A stretch of 64,000 bases of DNA, taken from contig NZ_JAPLET010000029.1 in the NCBI RefSeq assembly GCF_026391055.1, forward strand, positions 62,001-126,000, given 5' to 3'. Position numbers and translations under genes: made by a program. Source of the stretch: Spirosoma sp. GTDB lineage: Bacteria; Bacteroidota; Bacteroidia; Cytophagales; Spirosomataceae. Positions 60,234-64,000 of the stretch are shown piece after piece (the first letter of the stretch is position 1; each line of letters starts with the position of its first letter). The notes below the pieces were generated by a model that did no database searches, was not told the DNA's origin, and worked only from the letters and a program-made list of their open reading frames with translations.

Positions 60234-61358
60234 TTAATCATTCAGCGCATCGTACACTAACAGTTGATTCTGAGAGATGACCCGTTCACCAGCCTTTACG
60301 CCCGTGCGTATGTACGCGACATCGCCCAGCGATTTCAGCAACGTTACCTCACGCGTTTCTATATCGGAGCGGCCCCGGAAAACCATCACAAAATGCTTTG
60401 ACTTATCGAAAATGACCGATCCGGCCGGTACCGTTACCAACTGTCCCCCATCGTCGTACCGCAGAGTAACGGTGGTATGCATTTCGGGACGCAGCTTCAG
60501 GCCCGGATTTGGCAGCCGGATGCGCACGGTCATGGCTTTGGTGCCAGGATCAAGAACGGTGTAGAGCTTATCCACCCGTCCGTGAAATAATTCGTCGGGG
60601 TAGGCGAGAGTCTGGATGTCGGCCGTCATGCCGGGTTTTACCCGACCAATATCACTTTCGTTTACGTTGGCCAGCACCCACACTTCACTGATTTGTCCTA
60701 CCGTAAAGAGACTGTTGGCATTATCAGAGCGAAGCTGTGTGCCCTGGTTTACATTTTTCTGGATTATATAGCCGTCGATGGGTGCCTTGACGATATAAGT
60801 CGACGATTTGCCAACGCCATAAATCCGGTATACTTCTTTAATCCGACTCACTTCGGCCTGTGCCCGCTCCACTTCTTTCTGAGCCGCAATGACTTCTCGC
60901 TGCGAATTGAGCTTGCTTTCAAACAAGTCCTGAGCTACTCGAAGGTTTTTTTCGGCTAGTAGCAGATCGGCCTCTGCCTGGGTGTTCTGGCGTTCGAAAT
61001 CGGCAACCTCGCCCGAACGTATAGTGGCCAGCGTTTGCCCCTTCCGGACATAATCGCCCAGTTCCACTTTTACGTTCTCTACGTTACCTCCCACCAGTGG
61101 GAATACCTCGATAACCCGATTCTCATCGGCCATAATGCGGCCTACCAGGGTGAGTTCGCTGCGCACCGACTGGATGCGGGCGGTATCGATCCGAATCCGG
61201 CTCAGCATCGTGTCCGACAGCATAAAGGCGGTAGCTTCCTGAGTGGCTGGTTTGGGGTGGCAACCCGGCAGCAGGGCCGTAAGGGCAATGGCTAAACAAA
61301 AAATAGTAAGACGCAAAAAGGGCGAAATTTTCATTTTCAGTAGGATAAAGGAATGCAT
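60234..61358 (-). CDS. RND efflux adaptor (CzcB/HlyD-like) lipoprotein
   Basis: In this 374-residue protein a lipobox LLPGC sits near residue 32, so it is probably anchored to the membrane by a lipid. The following domains are the lipoyl half-motifs (GNVENVKVELGDYVRKGQTLATI and VKAPIDGYIIQKNVNQGTQL), a helical hairpin of heptads (EADLLLAEKNLRVAQDLFESKL), and the beta-barrel. This is the membrane-fusion protein that links the pump to the outer-membrane channel. The ATG at 61,358 overlaps the stop of the previous gene (TAATG), and an ATG at 61,334 is also possible. Confidence 0.9.
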   Translation of the reverse strand: MHSFILLKMKISPFLRLTIFCLAIALTALLPGCHPKPATQEATAFMLSDTMLSRIRIDTARIQSVRSELTLVGRIMADENRVIEVFPLVGGNVENVKVELGDYVRKGQTLATIRSGEVADFERQNTQAEADLLLAEKNLRVAQDLFESKLNSQREVIAAQKEVERAQAEVSRIKEVYRIYGVGKSSTYIVKAPIDGYIIQKNVNQGTQLRSDNANSLFTVGQISEVWVLANVNESDIGRVKPGMTADIQTLAYPDELFHGRVDKLYTVLDPGTKAMTVRIRLPNPGLKLRPEMHTTVTLRYDDGGQLVTVPAGSVIFDKSKHFVMVFRGRSDIETREVTLLKSLGDVAYIRTGVKAGERVISQNQLLVYDALND

Positions 61359-62608
61359 TAGTTGAACAGGTCGTCGCCGATGAGGTAGTTTAATTCTTCG
61401 TAGGCGTTGACACGGTCGGCTTTGAGTCGATTGAGCTGCCGAACACTTTCATTATAGGTTTCAATCAGGTCGACAAACTCCAGCAGAGATATGTTGCCTT
61501 TCTGGAAGCTGGTGACAACCCCCTGGTTCAGCTGTTCGAACTGATCCGTAAACCGACCTTCTACGGATTGGACCATCTGCTCCACATCACGTACTTTTTG
61601 CAGGGCAGTGGCCACCTCGTTGGTTACCTGCATGATGCGTTGTCGGGCCAGTTGACTTTGGTAGCTGATCTGACTTTTGGCCGCCCGGATCGCGCCCTGA
61701 TTACGGTTGAACACCGGCAGGTCCATACCAACTGACAGCCCTACATAATTGGGGATATAGCTGCCATTCTGATCGTAGGTGCCCCCCACGCGCAGGTCGG
61801 GCCGGGCCAGCGCCTGCTGTAAATTATAATTTAACTCCGCCTGTTTAATGAGCGATTGAGCCGCCTGCAAATCCGGACGATTGCGCAGGGCTAACTGCCG
61901 AAGGGAGTCGTCGGACTGTGCCGGAATACGATACCGGGTCAGGGCTTCATTGCGTACAATGGGCTGAACAGGCTGGGTAACAGAAAGCAACGTTCTGATA
62001 GTACGTTGATCTTCAGCAAGCTGGAACTGGATTTCGGTGCGGTCATTGCTGAGCTGAAACAGCAGTGCTTTGAGCCGAAGTAACTCTCGCAGGGAGACGT
62101 TGTTGCGGTTGTATTCGCGTTCGTAGGCCGTTACGGTTGTCTGAATGGTGGCAATCTGACGATCGTACCTGGCAAGGGTCTGCTGCTGAAAATAGATTGC
62201 GTAAAACCGGCTACGCAGGTCGAACCGAAGGCCACGCAGCAAGTCGAGTAGTTCGAGTTCGGTTAGGCGGGCGGCTTCGGTAGCCAGCGCAATTCGCTTG
62301 TTGCGCTTCCCGGCGGTGTACAGCAGTTGTTGAATGGAAATGATTTTTTCGCCCCCACGGCCTACATCCGCAACCCGGTTCGTTTGGTTGTTGAACGCAC
62401 TAAACTCAAAACTGGCAGTAGGGTTGTCGCGCAGGCTAGCCTGTAAAATCTGCGCCTGGCTAACGTCGATCCGAAATCGTTCGGCCAGTAACAGGAGATT
62501 ATTTTTGAGAAATACACTATCAGCCTGCTGGCGCGTGAGCCGCAGAGAATCCTGTGCTTCGCCCCGGTAGGTTAAAAGCAGAAGGATTAAAAATATCCAG
62601 AAACGCAT
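61358..62608 (-). CDS. TolC/CzcC-type outer-membrane efflux protein
   Basis: This 416-residue protein has a signal peptide (MRFWIFLILLLLTYRGEA) and long helices with repeated patterns, such as LRLTRQQADSVFLKNN and ARPDLRVGGTYDQNGSYIPNYVGLSVGMDLPVFNRNQGAI, the conserved strand segment of OEP proteins. It forms the outer-membrane channel for the pump. The gene is first in the operon. It is followed with a 1-base overlap by the adaptor gene. Confidence 0.92.
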   Translation of the reverse strand: MRFWIFLILLLLTYRGEAQDSLRLTRQQADSVFLKNNLLLLAERFRIDVSQAQILQASLRDNPTASFEFSAFNNQTNRVADVGRGGEKIISIQQLLYTAGKRNKRIALATEAARLTELELLDLLRGLRFDLRSRFYAIYFQQQTLARYDRQIATIQTTVTAYEREYNRNNVSLRELLRLKALLFQLSNDRTEIQFQLAEDQRTIRTLLSVTQPVQPIVRNEALTRYRIPAQSDDSLRQLALRNRPDLQAAQSLIKQAELNYNLQQALARPDLRVGGTYDQNGSYIPNYVGLSVGMDLPVFNRNQGAIRAAKSQISYQSQLARQRIMQVTNEVATALQKVRDVEQMVQSVEGRFTDQFEQLNQGVVTSFQKGNISLLEFVDLIETYNESVRQLNRLKADRVNAYEELNYLIGDDLFN

Positions 62609-62716
62609 TACGGTGGTTTTGTTAATACACCCTGCAAAGTTGCTGAATACTAGTCAGGAAGACCTGATGACGAAGATTAGAAAAATATTAAAATTTAATC
62701 TTTGATTAATAATTTT

Positions 62717-64000
62717 CTAAGCTTTTTTTAATATTACTTTAAACGTACTGCCCTTTCCTGGATCACTGTCTACCTGAATTTGACCCGCGTGGAGTTCCAT
62801 GATCCGGGCACAAATTGCCAGCCCAACGCCAAAGCCTGCGAATTCTGTGGCGCCCGGTGCCCGATAGAAGGGCTCAAAAATGTGAAGTTTCTCGTCGGCA
62901 CTAAGGCCAATGCCCGCATCGGTTACACTCAGCCAGACATAGTCGCCCTGCGTGCCTATTCGTACTTGCGCGCGGTGGTCCGGGGCGTATTTACAGGCAT
63001 TGTCGAGCAGGTTCAGGACAACCCTTACCAATAAAGCTTCGTTGCCTACTACCGATGTGCCGGTATCCGAATCCGGAATCTGGTCGTATTGAACGTGAAC
63101 AATGTAGTCGGGGTGCGTGGCGAGTAGTTCATCCTGCGCGGTAAAAAGCACATCGTCGAGCCGCACAACACGCATTGTGACGGCCTCCAGGTTTTCCAGC
63201 GTACGTGCTAATACCAGCAAACTATTGGAGAGGGCAATGAGCCTGTCGGTGTCGGTAAGCAGGTTCTGAAGAATTTCGGTATGGCGTTCAGCGGAAAGAG
63301 GTCGCCGGAGACCCAGTTGAATTTCGGATTTGAGTGCGGCCAATGGGGTCCGTAGCTCATGCGATGCGTGCGACACAAAACTCCGCTGCTGCTCGAAGGC
63401 CTGCTCAAGTCGTTGAAGAACCGCATTGAAATTGACGGCTAGTTGATCAATTTCATCCTGTCGTCGGCCCTCATCGAGTCGTTGACGCAGGTTACGTGCC
63501 GTGATGGTTTGTACCTGCTGATTAATATGGCCAATTGGTTGGAGCGACTGCCCGGCAAAGAAAAAACCCAGCCCTACGGTAAGCGCAATACCGCCCAGGA
63601 GCCCCCAGAAAAGGGTCAGCCGCAGATTGGCCAGTTTACTTTGCCCAAACTGGTCGTAGGCCGATGCCAGAACAACGAGCCGTTGCCCATTGGCTTCGTA
63701 CAAAATACCAACCAGTTCATTTTCGCCGTTTGTCGTCTCCACTTCATGGGTTTTACGAACTGTATCAAGCAAGCCGGGTTGGTATCGAACGGGATGGTCG
63801 TCTACGCTGCTGTACACCAGCTCATTCTTCTCGTTGAGGATAAGTACTTTTTCGTCGATTAAGGCCGTCAGGGTATTCCGGTCAATAATTCGAAGCAGGT
63901 CGTTATCCACTTCTTTCACTTCGACCAGAAATCGAACCGTAGTACGGGCTTTGTTTTTGAGCCGCTCGTAAAATTCTTCCCGTCGATACGTAGCTGATAC
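62717..64000 (-). CDS. Sensor histidine kinase (5' end beyond the window)
   Basis: The reading frame is open to base 64,000, so the start lies outside; the GTG at 63,919 is not a start, because YRREEFYERLKNKART continues upstream. In the part seen there are a periplasmic segment, a membrane helix (LFWGLLGGIALTVGLGFFFAG), a HAMP domain, the H-box SFVSHASHELRTPLAALKSE, the N-box VVLNLLDNACKYAP, and DAGIGLS and GFGVGLAI of the ATPase domain. It resembles CusS/CzcS-type kinases and is expected to control the efflux operon next to it. No response regulator is in the window. Confidence 0.93.
   Translation of the reverse strand, partial: VSATYRREEFYERLKNKARTTVRFLVEVKEVDNDLLRIIDRNTLTALIDEKVLILNEKNELVYSSVDDHPVRYQPGLLDTVRKTHEVETTNGENELVGILYEANGQRLVVLASAYDQFGQSKLANLRLTLFWGLLGGIALTVGLGFFFAGQSLQPIGHINQQVQTITARNLRQRLDEGRRQDEIDQLAVNFNAVLQRLEQAFEQQRSFVSHASHELRTPLAALKSEIQLGLRRPLSAERHTEILQNLLTDTDRLIALSNSLLVLARTLENLEAVTMRVVRLDDVLFTAQDELLATHPDYIVHVQYDQIPDSDTGTSVVGNEALLVRVVLNLLDNACKYAPDHRAQVRIGTQGDYVWLSVTDAGIGLSADEKLHIFEPFYRAPGATEFAGFGVGLAICARIMELHAGQIQVDSDPGKGSTFKVILKKA

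Noticed and set aside
62717-63919. Complete histidine kinase starting at 63,919
   Set aside because: The codon there is GTG and the frame continues open with kinase-like sequence to the window edge, so the gene is partial.

Overview
The window comes from a member of the Bacteroidota, most likely a Cytophagales/Spirosoma-like bacterium. That placement rests on the family make-up (a DUF5606 protein, a YpdA-type flavin disulfide reductase, Bacteroidetes-type integrases without the first catalytic arginine, a TGT without zinc cysteines) and is an inference, not a database result. The left 29.6 kb is a prophage beside a tRNA-Asn gene. The right 34 kb is chromosomal and visibly richer in G+C.

Prophage (about 1-29,610). 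Late genes lie on the minus strand and read from right to left: PLD-like nuclease, small and large terminase, portal, minor head protein, small unknowns, scaffold, major capsid, connector and tail-completion candidates, a tail assembly chaperone with a probable -1 frameshift at a T9 run, the tape measure protein and one more structural protein. No lysis, baseplate or fibre gene is visible, so the phage either continues left of base 1 or is incomplete. A repressor with three HTH-like segments (22,992-23,720) is divergent from a plus-strand early operon (WYL_2/DUF2693-like, Rad52-type annealing protein, DUF3846-like and several unknown small genes). The phage integrase lies next to the 3' end of tRNA-Asn.

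Nested unit (about 4.1-10.5 kb). Between the tail chaperone and the tape measure gene sits an AT-rich block with its own tyrosine integrase, XRE regulator, AntA-like antirepressor followed by a free copy of its C-terminal domain, HNH and GIY-YIG endonucleases, and, on the plus strand, a two-gene small membrane protein cassette with its own terminator. It looks like a small integrative or satellite-like element inserted in the phage tail operon without breaking a gene. I regard it as the most unusual thing in the window.

Chromosomal part. tRNA-Asn is followed by a PH-like protein, rsmG, a membrane glycosyltransferase and tgt. Then comes a compact plus-strand exopolysaccharide operon (33.6-48.9 kb): Wzz-like protein, nucleotide-sugar dehydrogenase, CgeB-like transferase, Wzy-like polymerase, three GT4-type transferases, two Gfo/Idh-type oxidoreductases (one fused to an MDR dehydrogenase), UDP-GlcNAc 2-epimerase, heparinase II/III-like protein and a WecA-type initiating transferase. 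Precursor synthesis, lipid-linked initiation, elongation, polymerisation and trimming are all present, but no flippase or outer-membrane exporter. After it come a thioredoxin-like protein, engB, a DUF5606 protein, pyk, priA, ypdA, a stand-alone LytTR regulator and a CzcCBA-type metal efflux operon with a sensor kinase that runs off the right edge.

Small-scale structure includes long G/A-rich intergenic palindromes in four chromosomal gaps, a 29-bp motif repeated ahead of phage transcription units, operator-like repeats at both lysogeny control regions, and a structured RNA candidate with its own terminator between priA and ypdA.
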